From Symbiodinium natans (taxonomy: Eukaryota > Sar > Dinophyceae > Suessiales > Symbiodiniaceae): a stretch of 64,000 nucleotides of DNA. The translations under genes were made by a program, and so were the position numbers. Shown here piece by piece: positions 1-10,400 of the stretch (the first letter of the stretch is position 1; each line of letters begins with the position of its first letter). Location of the stretch: the NCBI GenBank assembly GCA_905221605.1, contig CAJNDS010000280.1:364392-428391 (forward strand). Direction: 5' to 3'. The notes beneath the pieces are model-generated. The model ran no database searches and was not told the origin of the DNA. It saw nothing but the letters and a program-made list of their open reading frames with translations.

Positions 1-2425
1 TTTCCCATGAAAAGAATTTTAAGCCGCAGCTGGCTCCAAGTCCTCTTCATTCTCACTCTATTCAAAACATCACGACGGACCTCGAAGGGGCCTCGACCGC
101 TTAAGATGATCCTGCAAAAGCTATTCTTGCTGCCGCAAGCTTTAACTTCAGACTTCTCGACGGGCCTCAAATAAGTCCTCTCGATGATCCTGAGCTTTCA
201 AAGATTTCGACGGGCACGCGAAAGTCCTGAGAGAAGTACTCTGCGTGACATTGCAAGCTGATGTCGGTCCCCAGCGGGCAAGCAAACAAAATCACGCCCT
301 CTTCAACTGGAGGAGGCCTCGGACCGGCCTCCAAAGGCTTGGAAGCCTTCAGCAAAGTCTGAGGCTCGAAGATGATGTTGCGTGTAAGCCAAGTGAACGC
401 TCCCAACCATTTAAACCTCAACGTGCACTTCAATGGAGAAGACGAACTGACGTTCACAAGGCTTTCGCTGGCATCGGCCTTTCCCTATATCTTCTTCTTC
501 GTTGGGCGCGTGGCAACTTAAGCTCCGGGCAGGCGCAACACGCTTAAATACCTCCACTGTCCAAACCCAAGCCCGCCACAAGTTCTGATTTCTGCAATGT
601 CTAGCAGGCGACCTCTCTCTGCGCAACCACAGAAAACATTGAAGCCACGTTGGTCAACTTCCCAGAGCTTGAAGCGTGACTCCTTTCCAAAAACAACAAC
701 GACCTGCAGCTCAGCGCCAGGACGAAGCCCAAGTTACGGGGCTGTCGGGCGACCCCACTTTCAAGCCCGCAAAACACAAGCAATTCTGGCTTCGCCAGCA
801 TGGGCCTCCGCAGTTGCAGTTCTGCCTCACTGCAACATTATAAAGACGCGCACGCTGCTGCTTCGGACCAGCCCCCCCGTGCGCTCACCACGACGCTGCC
901 CAAAGTTACTGGAACAAGGGCAGGGGCGCAGCCAACGAGAGCCGGTTGCACGGGTGCAAATTCGGGGCCAAAAAACGGGGCCGTCTCGGGGCCCCAAAAA
1001 TGGGGCCGCGAAATGGGCCCAGAGTTCCTGCAGTACAACTACTAAATACGGGGGTTGTGAAACCGCGACCCCAAAATTGAGTCCGCCTGGCGGCGCCAAT
1101 TTTGGGGCCGCGAATTCTTCTATTTTTAGGCTCAATCTCGCGCTCTTTACTCGGGGCCCACAGACAAGCGCTCAAAGCGGAAAACTGAGAACCACGACCT
1201 CCGCAGGCAGCTTTCTTGTGGAAGTGAGCGATCTGGTCAACATGAGAGAAACGTGCACAGGGGAGGCCCACGCACGCGAAGAATTGTTGAGATTTTTCGA
1301 CCCCAGATTTGGACTCGCGCAAACTGGCAACTTTTGCAAACATGTGTACGCGATATTGCAAGGCCTCTGAGGCCTCACCCTGCGGGGTTCGAGGCCTTCC
1401 GAGGCCTCCCGAGGCCTCACTCATGGGGTTTTCGAGGCCTTCCGAGGCCTCCCGAGGCCTCACTCATGGGGTTTCGAGGCCTTTTGAGGCCTCGCGAGGC
1501 CTCCACAAAATCCCAAAACCCTTTAGCTTGAAAGATTACGAGGCCTCGGGGACCAGGGCTTATAATTCTATTAAAGGGGTCCCCACAAGGCCTCGAGCCC
1601 GGACGAACCCTGGTTGTCTCTCTTCTTTCCCATGAAAAGAATTTTAAGCCGCAGCTGGCTCCAAGTCCTCTTCATTCTCACTCTATTCAAAACATCACGA
1701 CGGACCTCGAAGGGGCCTCGACCGCTTAAGATGATCCTGCAAAAGCTATTCTTGCTGCCGCAAGCTTTAACTTCAGACTTCTCGACGGGCCTCAAATAAG
1801 TCCTCTCGATGATCCTGAGCTTTCAAAGATTTCGACGGGCACGCGAAAGTCCTGAGAGAAGTACTCTGCGTGACATTGCAAGCTGATGTCGGTCCCAGCG
1901 GGCAAGCAAACAAAATCACGCCCTCTTCAACTGGAGGAGGCCTCGGACCGGCCTCCAAAGGCTTGGAAGCCTTCAGCAAAGTCTGAGGCTCGAAGATGAT
2001 GTTGCGTGTAAGCCAAGTGAACGCTCCCAACCATTTAAACCTCAACGTGCACTTCAATGGAGAAGACGAACTGACGTTCACAAGGCTTTCGCTGGCATCG
2101 GCCTTTCCCTATATCTTCTTCTTCGTTGGGCGCGTGGCAACTTAAGCTTCGGGCAGGCGCAACACGCTTAAATACCTCCACTGTCCAAACCCAAGCCCGC
2201 CACAAGTTCTGATTTCTGCAATGTCTAGCAGGCGACCTCTCTCTGCGCAACCACAGAAAACATTGAAGCCACGTTGGTCAACTTTCCAGAGCTTGAAGCG
2301 TGACTCCTTAACGACCTGCAGCTCAGCGCCAGGACGAAGCCCAAGTTACGGGGCTGTCGGGCGACCCCACTTTCAAGCCCGCAAAACACAAGCAATTCTG
2401 GCTTCGCCAGCATGGGCCTCCGCAG
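1..2425. repeat. 1.6 kb tandem duplication (second copy partial)
   Basis: The sequence from 1 to about 803 recurs nearly unchanged from 1626 to about 2425, an offset of 1625 bp. The second copy lacks a few bases near 2309 and changes abruptly at 2426 into unrelated GGAAACCC-type repeat. Open frames on both strands are duplicated with the repeat. None shows a recognisable domain, so I do not call a gene. The unit probably extends left of the window. Confidence 0.9.
1360..1550. repeat. GAGGCCTC palindrome cluster
   Basis: The 8 bp palindrome GAGGCCTC and close variants recur many times, spaced by short links such as ACTCATGGGGTTT. Larger tandem units of about 42-60 bp can be seen at 1385-1500. 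The cluster lies at the end of the first 1.6 kb unit. No coding signal is seen. Confidence 0.85.
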
Positions 2426-2429
2426 AACC

Positions 2430-2735
2430 ACTAAACCAGGCAAACCTGAGAAAACCCCAGAAACCATTTGAAAGCTTTTAAAAACCAAGGCAAAACTTGA
2501 CAAAACCCACGGACATCCGCGGAAACCGTTACAAAAAATTTGGAGAAATTTAAGGAAAACCTCCGGAAAGTTCAAAAACTGCACGAAATCTCACGGAAAC
2601 ACGAAACCCTTCAGGAACCTGCCGAAACCATCCAATTTAACACATGCACAAAATCTAAGGAAACCCACGGAAACCCCAGAAACCCCGCGGAAACCCTTGC
2701 GAAACTGTAGAGAAACCCAGGGAAACCCTCCAGAA
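2430..2735. repeat. Degenerate GGAAACCC short repeat
   Basis: Short phrases such as GGAAACCC, GAAACCCA and AAAACC recur every 10-25 bp. A reverse-complement-like tract (GGGTTTCTG) occurs at 17865-18000. No coding signal is seen. Confidence 0.6.
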
Positions 2736-3164
2736 GCTTGACAAACATGAACGGAAACCCCTTTATCAGGACTGGATTCACCCTTTTGGCAATTTACAAA
2801 GTTATTGAAGGACAGGTGCAGGAAACCCGCCACCCAATCACCGCACGCCAATGTCAGTATTGTACTACCGGTGGTCTCCTAAAGGGTGAAGGAGTGAGCA
2901 ACCTGGCCTTCAAAAAGGCCGTCATTGCCTGCGCATGGCCTGTGGCGGGACAAGCAGGCTCACCGCCTGCCTGGATGTTGCCTGACGGTGCTGCCTGGAC
3001 CAAGGCAGTGTATACAATGGAAGTTCTACCGCTCCTGTTGGCCGTCCAACGTGATGCGAGCCCCCTTGCCCACATATCTCATGGGCCTCGGTTCTGGAGG
3101 AACCATCACCTACCAGATTGCAATTTCCGAGGCCAGTACAAGTGCCATGCCCCCCAGCTAGTAC

Positions 3165-3740
3165 GGGCCCTGCCGCCAGGTGCCCGCATATGCACAGGCT
3201 CGAGGTGCCCAGGCCCGTCCGGGTCAGGCGTGGCTGTAGGTGCCCGCACATGCACAGGCTCCAGGTGCACAGGCCCTTCCGGGTCAGGCGTGCTTGCAGG
3301 TGCCAGCAAATGCACAGGCTCAAAGTGCACAGGCCCTTCCGGGTCAGGCGTGCTTGCAGGTGCCCGCGCAGGCTCAAGGTTCACAGGCCCCGCCGGGTCA
3401 GGCGTGCTTGCAAGTGCCTGCAAATGCACAGGCTCAAGGTGCACAGGCCCTACCGGGTCAAGCGTGCTTGCAGGTGCCCGCATATGCACAGGTTCAAGAT
3501 GCACAGGCCCTTACAGGTGCCAGCAAAGGCACAGGCTCAAGGTGCACAGGCCCTTCCGGGTCAGGCGTGCTCGCAGGTGCCCGCACAAGTGCAGGCTCAA
3601 GGTGCACAGGCCCTTCCGGGTCAGACGTGCTTACAGGTGCCAGTAAGGCACAGGCTCCAGGCGTGCTCGCAGGTGCCCACACACTCATCAAGGTGCACAG
3701 GCCCCTCCAGGTCAGGCGTGCCCGTGGGCACCCGCAAATG
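3165..3740 (+). repeat. 60 bp minisatellite open in two frames
   Basis: About nine units of 60 bp (some 39-54 bp) each contain CAGGTGCC, CACAGGCTCAAG, GTGCACAGGCCC and GGGTCAGGCGTGCTTG. Because 60 is divisible by three, two plus frames stay open. One gives a 20-residue repeat rich in Cys, Gly and Ser. The other gives a repeat rich in Ala, Gln and Pro (VPANAQAQ, ALPGQACLQ). An opening for a repeat protein runs from 2738 to 3646 in the first frame and from 3240 to 3743 in the second. Neither has flanking unique sequence that looks coding, so a translated product is possible but unproven. Confidence 0.8.
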
Positions 3741-3809
3741 TAGCAGATGCCACAGGTCCTCAGGTCTTTGTTGCAGCACATACCACCGTGGGTTTTGTTT
3801 GGGTTAGTT

Positions 3810-4110
3810 TTGTCAGGCGTCCCAGGCTCAGCAGATGCCGCAGGTCCGGTCTGTGGGATCAGTTCCTATAGCCGCACAGACCGTCGTTGGTCTTGTGCCA
3901 GGCGTCCCAGGTTCAGCAGATGCCGCAGGTTCTCATCAGGTCAGATCCCTATTGCAGCACAAGCCACTGTGGGTCTTGTGCCAGGCGTCCCAGGTCCAGC
4001 AAATGCCACAGGTCCTTTGCCAAACGTCCTAGGTTCAACAGAGTGCAGCACAAACCCCGTGGGTCTTGTGCCGGGCGTTCCAGGTTCAGTATATGTCACC
4101 GGTTCTCAGG
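3810..4110 (+). repeat. 85 bp minisatellite
   Basis: Four degenerate units start near 3814, 3899, 3982 and 4072. Each carries CCAGGCGTCCCAGG, CAGCAGATGCC and CAGGTC followed by GTGGGTCTTGTG. It follows the 60 bp array directly and shares its CAGGT and GCAGAT vocabulary, so the two may have a common origin. Confidence 0.75.
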
Positions 4111-4120
4111 TCCCTATGTA

Positions 4121-4780
4121 GTCCAAATCACCGGGCACTTGTGCCTGGCGGCCCAAGCCCCAGGTGTGTACTGTGGAGGTTGGGATGCACCCGGGCAGTT
4201 CCCCTCTTGCGGAGCGGTGAAGGAATAAAAAGAGTTGCAGAACCAAAAGCAGGTTGGCCTGCAACTACAAAAAACCAGGTGAGGAGTCATGAGTTGTGAT
4301 GATGGCCATGACAAGTGTACTCTCATTAGGTAAATCAACCGGCACGAAGGGGGCCCTTTGTGCATATGGTTCTTTCATCAGGGTTATTCTGGCCCCCGTT
4401 GTACGGAGTACCGGAATTGCCAAGAGGGTGGGGGGGAATCCCAAAACCTGCAGTCACGCTGGGGGGCCCAAATCCTTGCCAGTTTGCGCAAGCATGCCGG
4501 GCTAGCTGAGGTGTAGTGTTAAATATCCTTGAGGAGCATTCCCATCGACTCAAAATGCTTCCTCACATCCACTTGCCAATCATGCGCCTAGCGCTGCGGG
4601 GCTCCGCGAAGGCGTCTTGTTGATGAGCCTGGCGGGCTCGTCTGTGTGCAGCTCTGTGCGTGGTGGCAGTAGTTGGGTGTGTAGGTCTTCGCATTTAGGG
4701 TTTAGGTTTGCTGCTTAGGTTTCTGGTCTGCCCCTCATTCTTGTGACAGTGCTAGTCGCAGCATAGGGCGGGGGCCGTGT
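4121..4780. other. Spacer without recognised gene
   Basis: Only short open frames are present and none is recognisable. A single GCATTTAGGGTTTAGG piece occurs near 4690. Confidence 0.5.
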
Positions 4781-5870
4781 CAGTACTTACCCGGAAAGCA
4801 CGAACCTGAAGCCTTTGGGCCTACGAGACCTGGGAGCAGCACGCAGATAAATCGCAAACCTAAAGCCTATGGGCTCTCCGGACCAGGGAGCAGCAGGAAG
4901 AGAGATCTCGAGCCTGAAGCTTATTGACCTGCGGGACCTCCGAGCAAGGCGGAGAGATATCACAAGGCCAAGCAATGGACGCCGCATCTATTGACAGGCA
5001 TCTTGAGCACCTTGCCTGCAGTTTCACTGCCCGGCCAGGAGGGCGCCCGCCCTCCTGCGCTGTGGCAAGCAAAAGCAGTGGGTAGACCTCTCAAACTGAT
5101 GCCGCAAGGTTTTCAGAAGGCCCAGAAATGATTAGGCCTCTCAAACTGCTGTCCCAACAGTTGCCTGAAGGCCCAGAAGTGATTAGGCTTCTCAAACTGC
5201 TGCCTCAACCTTTCCTGGAGGGCTCAGAGTGACTAGGCCTCTCAAATTGCTGCCTAAACTTCTCCGGAAGGCCCAGCAGTAAGTAGGCCTCTCAAGCTGC
5301 TGCCTAAAACTTCTCCAGAAGGCCCAGAAGTGATTAAGCCCCGCAAACTGCCCATTCTGTGACAGGTTTGCAGTCGCAAAAATCGGCCGCTGCGCGGGGC
5401 AGTTGAGGGACCACAGTATCTGTTTCTGGATGCCAAGCAATGGACGCCGCATCTATTGACAGGCATCTTGGGCACCTTGCCTGCCGTCTCACTGCCCGGC
5501 CAGGAGGGCGCCCGCCCTCCTGCGCTGTGGCACGCAAAAGCAGTGGTAGACCTCTCAAACTGATGCCTCAAGGTTTTCAGAAGGCCCAGAAATGATTAGG
5601 CCTCTCAAACTGCTGTCCCAACAGTTGCCTGAAGGCCCAGAAGTGATTAGGCTTCTCAAACTGCTGCCTCAACCTTTCCTGGAGGGCTCAGAGTGATTTG
5701 GCCTCTCAAACTGCTGCCTAAACTTCTCCGGGAGGCTCAGCAGTAAGTAGGCCTCTCAAACTGCTGCCTAAAACTTCTCCAGAAGGCCCAGAAGTGATTA
5801 AGCCCTGCACACGGCTGCCGGAACTTTCGCCAGAAGGCCCAGAAGGGATGTGAGGAACTGCTGCTTCGAC
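4780..5870. repeat. 465 bp duplication built of ~52 bp subunits
   Basis: The segment beginning GCCAAGCAATGGACGCC at 4967 recurs at 5432. Both copies continue through GGGCGCCCGCCCTCC and then a run of ~50-52 bp units, each starting with AGGCCTCTCAAACTGCTG and ending with a GGCCCAGAAGTG-like phrase. Subunits start near 5125, 5180, 5230 and 5282 in the first copy and again from about 5590 in the second. Small indels separate the copies. Confidence 0.9.
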
Positions 5871-6194
5871 CTATTCCAGCAGGTCCAGAAGTGACTAGGC
5901 CTAGCACTTAGCTGTGGGTCCCGCATCAGGTGTAGTCACGGGGTAAACCGGCTTGAAGTGCTCTCAAAAAATCGGCCGCTGCGCGGGGCTCCGAGTTCTA
6001 AGGCCCCTTGACTCTCACACTTGACGCGCGGTTGGCTGCAGACCGTTAAGCAACCTTGTGGGCCTTAAACTGCACCAGGCTAAGCACGCCAAGCCGATAG
6101 GCTCCCGGTACCTGGGAAGCACACTACCCAAGTACCAGCCAGCAGCCTTTGGGGCTCTTGCGCCGTCTCAAAAATCGGCCGCTGCGCGGGGCTG
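5378..6194 (+). repeat. Three dispersed copies of a GC-rich 22-mer
   Basis: The word AAAATCGGCCGC followed by TGCGCGGGGC occurs exactly at 5379-5400, 5967-5989 and 6171-6193, always on plus. The flanking sequences are unrelated after one or two bases. The third copy lies about 0.3 kb before the retroposon tail at 6.5-6.8 kb. Confidence 0.85.
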
Positions 6195-6489
6195 TAAGAA
6201 TATGGCCTCTTGCAAGCTGCGCTCCAGGCCTGCCCTATGGCCATAGCTACGTGAGGACGCCCAGACTCACACAGCGCAGACGGCAGCATAGTGTAGCCAC
6301 ACTAGCCCCTTGTCTGCCCCCGCTCGTCGGGGGGGAAGGGGGCGCCTCTTCTGGCACTCTGTGTGCATTGTGCTTAGTGTGCTTGCAACTTTCTTGCCAA
6401 TCTACAATGGAGTCCTGAGTGCTATTGCTACGGCCCTGGCGCTTGTGTGGGGACTGTCTCTACGGACGCGTTGAGCAGTTTAGGTGACG

Positions 6490-6797
6490 GAGGTTCCTTG
6501 CCTTTCGGCCTACCCATACTTTCGCTTAATGTCTGTACCAGACGTGGCGCAGCATTGCTTTGGGTGACGGGCTGCTGAGTGATTGGTGCCGGTAGGTTCT
6601 TGTTTGCATTGGTCTCACCTCGCTGGCCTTGCGAGCAATAAGGGCCTCTGCGCTAGCGGTTGCTTCTTTGTAGTCACGACTTCTTTTTCGCTCGCTGGCT
6701 TGTACAGTTTGGCTCTCATTTCGTTTCACCTGTTATGTCGAGCCCAACAAGACCGGCCTACTGTGCTACTGATGTAGTAAAGAGGTGCCAGAGAAAA
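6490..6797 (+). mobile_element. Short retroposon 3' end with A tail, copy 1
   Basis: The plus strand ends with GGCCTACTGTGCTACTG then GATGTAGTAAAGAGG, a ~9 bp variable link and A(10) at 6788-6797. The same 3' sequence followed by A(7) ends at 45085, and a weaker version with A(9) ends near 37475. A conserved 3' end followed by an A run is typical of SINEs and of LINE 3' ends. This copy abuts the 3' part of the minus-strand helicase gene, whose homology stops at the A run. That suggests it inserted into or deleted the helicase terminus. The 5' boundary is not resolved; 6490 is a guess. Confidence 0.65.
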
Positions 6798-7432
6798 AAA
6801 AAATCCTGGATTTGCCGGTACTGCACAACACCTTCGTCCTTATACTGATAGGGGAAGGAGGTAACTGCCGCACGTAGGGCCGAAGGATCAGGGTCCTTGG
6901 AGGTGCCATGGCAGTACTTCTTAAACCAGAAGCTGTTGAGTCGCTGCTTGGTTGGATGTTTAGCTCGCATGAGCCCCTTAATGGCAGCCCAGTGAGCAGT
7001 GGCTGCGTCATACCACTTATTTCGGGCACGTTTTGGCCCATGCTTGGTGGGTGTGGTGCTGATCCCTTTCCAATGCGCTTCGAAGATGACTGGCAGTCGG
7101 AAAGGGGCTGAGACATCCACTTCTCGCAAAGCTGCAAGGTCAGTGGTTCGCAGCTCCGAGAAGCGCCAATCATTCACCTGTGCCTCGGGTTCGTCCTCCG
7201 CATCCGACATGTCATCCATCGGGCAGGGAGAACCTTCGTTAGTTTCAGAAGAGATGCTGACGACCTCCGGCGAGGCTGCCGCAGTGTTCACTTCCACCGG
7301 CGCAGCCAAGGGCGTGGAGAGCAAGCACTCTAGGGGCAACACTCGCCGTAGAAAAACAGCCATTCTGTGAGAAGTGTCAGGCCATTCCAAGTTATAAACT
7401 GACCAAAAGTGTTCAATGTTTTGGTTGGCCAC
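6798..7432 (-). pseudogene. C-terminal part of the SF1 helicase, out of frame and truncated
   Basis: This minus-strand stretch continues the helicase at 7330-12528 but in another frame. It begins with MANQNIEHFWSVYNLEWPD, which matches the plus-strand copy at 43145-43200 (ANQDIEHFWSVYNLEWPD), and the match runs on through SELRTTDLAALREVDVS and HPTKQRLNSFW. The shift can be placed in the G-rich run at 7471-7480, where one base added or removed would rejoin the frames. Homology ends at about 6800, at the A run of the retroposon end. The plus-strand copy goes on for about 95 more residues, so this copy has lost its terminus. The last ~15 residues of the open frame are antisense retroposon sequence, not helicase. 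Confidence 0.8.
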
Positions 7433-10400
7433 CGAGGCCGCAAGAGCAAGCCGGATGGCGTCAAGGAAATGGGCAGGGGGAGGTCCGGTCTAAATTCTTG
7501 ATAGTGCCTTTGCCCAAGTGTCTCTGTGCCCTGCAGCGTGATGCCTAGGAACGTATTCAGGTTGGGCTGGGCAAGCCTGGCCTTTTCCACGTCCGTGTGC
7601 TTAGCAGCTGCGGCCCATGCCTGCAAGGCTTCTTGGGAGGCTTGGCCAGTGACTTGTGGCAGTCCACTGTGCGCGTCCATCATATATTTGGTAGTAGGGC
7701 ACTTGGGACACCGATAAGCGCGGCCAGCTAAGAAGGCCACCATGGCTGCGGGCGGCACATTGATCTGCAGGTCAGTAATTTTATTGTCAGATTCAGGAAA
7801 ACCAATAACAATGGGCAGCCCGGCCGTTCGCTCCAGGGGACCTTTTTGGTGGGACTCGAATGCGAGCAGAAGTGCACCCAGCCAATAATCTGGGTCAGCG
7901 TAGCTGAGCATTGCAGGAAAACTGGCATTGATGACACTCGGCAAGTCCGACACCGCAGAGAAAAGATCCGCGATGTACTGCGCTGTGGTAAGAAAGCCAT
8001 ACCCCACCAGGGACTCCGAAAGCCTTGCTTTGTCCAGCTGCGGAACCGGGCAATCCAACATTTCAGCAAGGTCAAAGTGCTGCAATGCCCCCGACAGTCT
8101 AAGACACTGCGTGATGATAGGGTCATAAACCTTCAAATACGCCGCCGGAAACGTTTCAGGCAGATGCAGTAGCGTGTCCGCAATTCCGATCAGCATCTCC
8201 GAGTCTTGCAGCTGGTTCGGTATGCCGTTCAAAAACACCTCATCGGCCCTATATGCCCGAAGCTGCTGGCAGTGTGTTGTGAGGTGTTGCGAGTCACGCA
8301 GGCTCATGTAGGGCCGAGGTTTGACATTCTTACCAAAGTGATGTCCCGCTGCAAGTGCGCGCCACATGAGATCACAGACCGAGCCTGTGTTGCTCTGCAT
8401 GATGGGTGCACAGGCTGGGGCGCTGGGGTCGCGGGTGCCGCTGGGCTCGCTAGGCCCTCGAGGCTTGGCTTTTGGCGGTTCCAGATGCTGAGAGCCGTCT
8501 TTGTCCAAAACGAGAGGCCGACTTTCCTTGCGAGCTTGGACAGCGGGCACAGGCCTGGCGGGGATGGGCGTCGGGCCATGGGGAGGCATAGGGAGATACG
8601 ATTTTGGTTCCGTCAGGCCAAGTGAGTCCGTGGGAGACTTAGCGCAAGGGGGCTGTGATGCCTCGACCGTCCTAATCCCCTCCGGAAATGTTGCGTGCAT
8701 GGGCCGTGTCCGGGGGCTGGGTGGACGTCGTACGCCAGGCGGTGGGTCCCTAATGTTGCCTCCACTACGGGGTGGACACGAGGCGGCGCTACTCCCTCCG
8801 ATCCTGTGGGCAACTTCACTAGAGGGAGTCGTCACACAAGCATCCAGAGCACTAGGACTCACGGCCGGCACAACCGCAGGCTCTGTCGTTGCAAGCTCCG
8901 TCCTCAGTGGTCCTCTCTCCCGCGTTGGGGTGCCGCAGGGTGTTCGGGAAACGTCCCGTTTAGCTGCCGGAGGTGGGCTGACAGCCGCCGCAATGGAGCC
9001 CCCCGCGGCCCGAGGCTTGAGCCATGGTGTACCCCACCGCTCACCATGGCGCGCGTTGGTGATAGCCTCGCTTTGGGCTGGTGACTGCAGCGGCGTAAGA
9101 ACCTCGACTACAGTAGCAGCTACCACGTCGGGACTGTGACTACTCGCGGGCACAGGGCTGTTTCCCGGAGAGTCCACATCAATCGCAGTTTCGGAGGCAG
9201 CCTTACCCGTACGAACAGGTAGGAGGTGAAGACCGCGGGGGGCTCGCATTATGCCGGCCTTGTGTTCGAAAGCCGGGTCAGCGCGTTGAGCAGATCCCCG
9301 CTTGGGCGGCGTCCTAATGCTGGTATCCCCTAGCAAGCAGGTGAGGTACTGGGCGACCCCATCTCCTTCCCTCACCGGCTGGAAGGGGACACAATACACA
9401 GCATTGGGCAAGGGCTCCAGGACGAAGCCGCGCGTTTGCAGACTAGCAATGGTGCCCGAGTAGGAGTTGGAAGTGAAAGAGGGGCTCCCCCATCCTTCTT
9501 GCTTAAGTGTGCGGTAAAGAACTTCCCGCTTGTCTCCCCAGGTGGCCTTCAAGGCCCACGCTTGATGCAGGGGTGGGGCTTCAAAAAGGTCCAGCCCTAC
9601 TTTGCGTTCCGCGGGCAGCACGATGCTGGCTACTGTCCGTTCTCGGAAGGCTTGCTTGTGTAATGCCTTTGCAACGCCAGGGCCATCCATGCTCCACAAG
9701 CTGGCTTGTGTGCGCACATATTCCGCGCATTCAATCAGGCCTCCGGTTGCGCAGGCCGCCATTTGGAAGCATGCACCTATACCATCAGAGTAGTGCGGCG
9801 CTACGAAAACCAAAGCCCCAAGTCCTCTCGTGAAGGAGGAGGTGGCTCGGGCAAACCCTGCCTCGCTACTAAACAGGAATCCAGAAGCCCGACAAGTCAC
9901 AAAGACACCTATCCCAAATGTGGGGCCAGTGGAGCAAGCCGTGGTGATAGCGCCGAAGAAGCGTTTAAGGGACCCTATGTGATTCATGAGGAAGGTCCGA
10001 AACGTCACAAGGCTCCAAGTGGTGGGCGCGCCAGTCAGCGGGAAATCTGGTGCGGTTTGGCAGGCTTCAAGTAGGCTCATATCGTCATCGCCCAGTGGGT
10101 CTGCGGGGAGACTCGACTGCAGCATAAACTTCATTTGAGTAACAATCCTGGCATACTGAGAGACCATCCCGATAGGGGAGTCAGGATAAACCTGGTGCCC
10201 AAAAGTGAGCACAATGTCCGCCAGGACCATGCTGAGGTCGTAGCTTCTGCCTAGTTTGGTTTGGGTCTCATCCTGATCTGGCACCCGTACCCATCGGCAC
10301 GTTTCCATCCACCTGCCTGCAAAGCTACGCAGTGGCCGCCCGAGCAGGTGCTGCAGCGTGGGACCTGGTGGCATAAGTAGCCGAGGGACCCCGCCTGTCA

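Noticed and set aside
597-1370. A 257-codon open frame
   Set aside because: No domain is recognisable, the first part is duplicated with the 1.6 kb repeat, and the second copy is not open beyond 2481. The frame is probably chance in GC-rich repeat.
3165-3740. CRISPR-like array
   Set aside because: The units are contiguous, with no unique spacers of constant length, and the context is eukaryotic.
8501-9139. A 212-codon plus frame opposite the helicase linker
   Set aside because: It is an antisense shadow of the proline-rich helicase segment.
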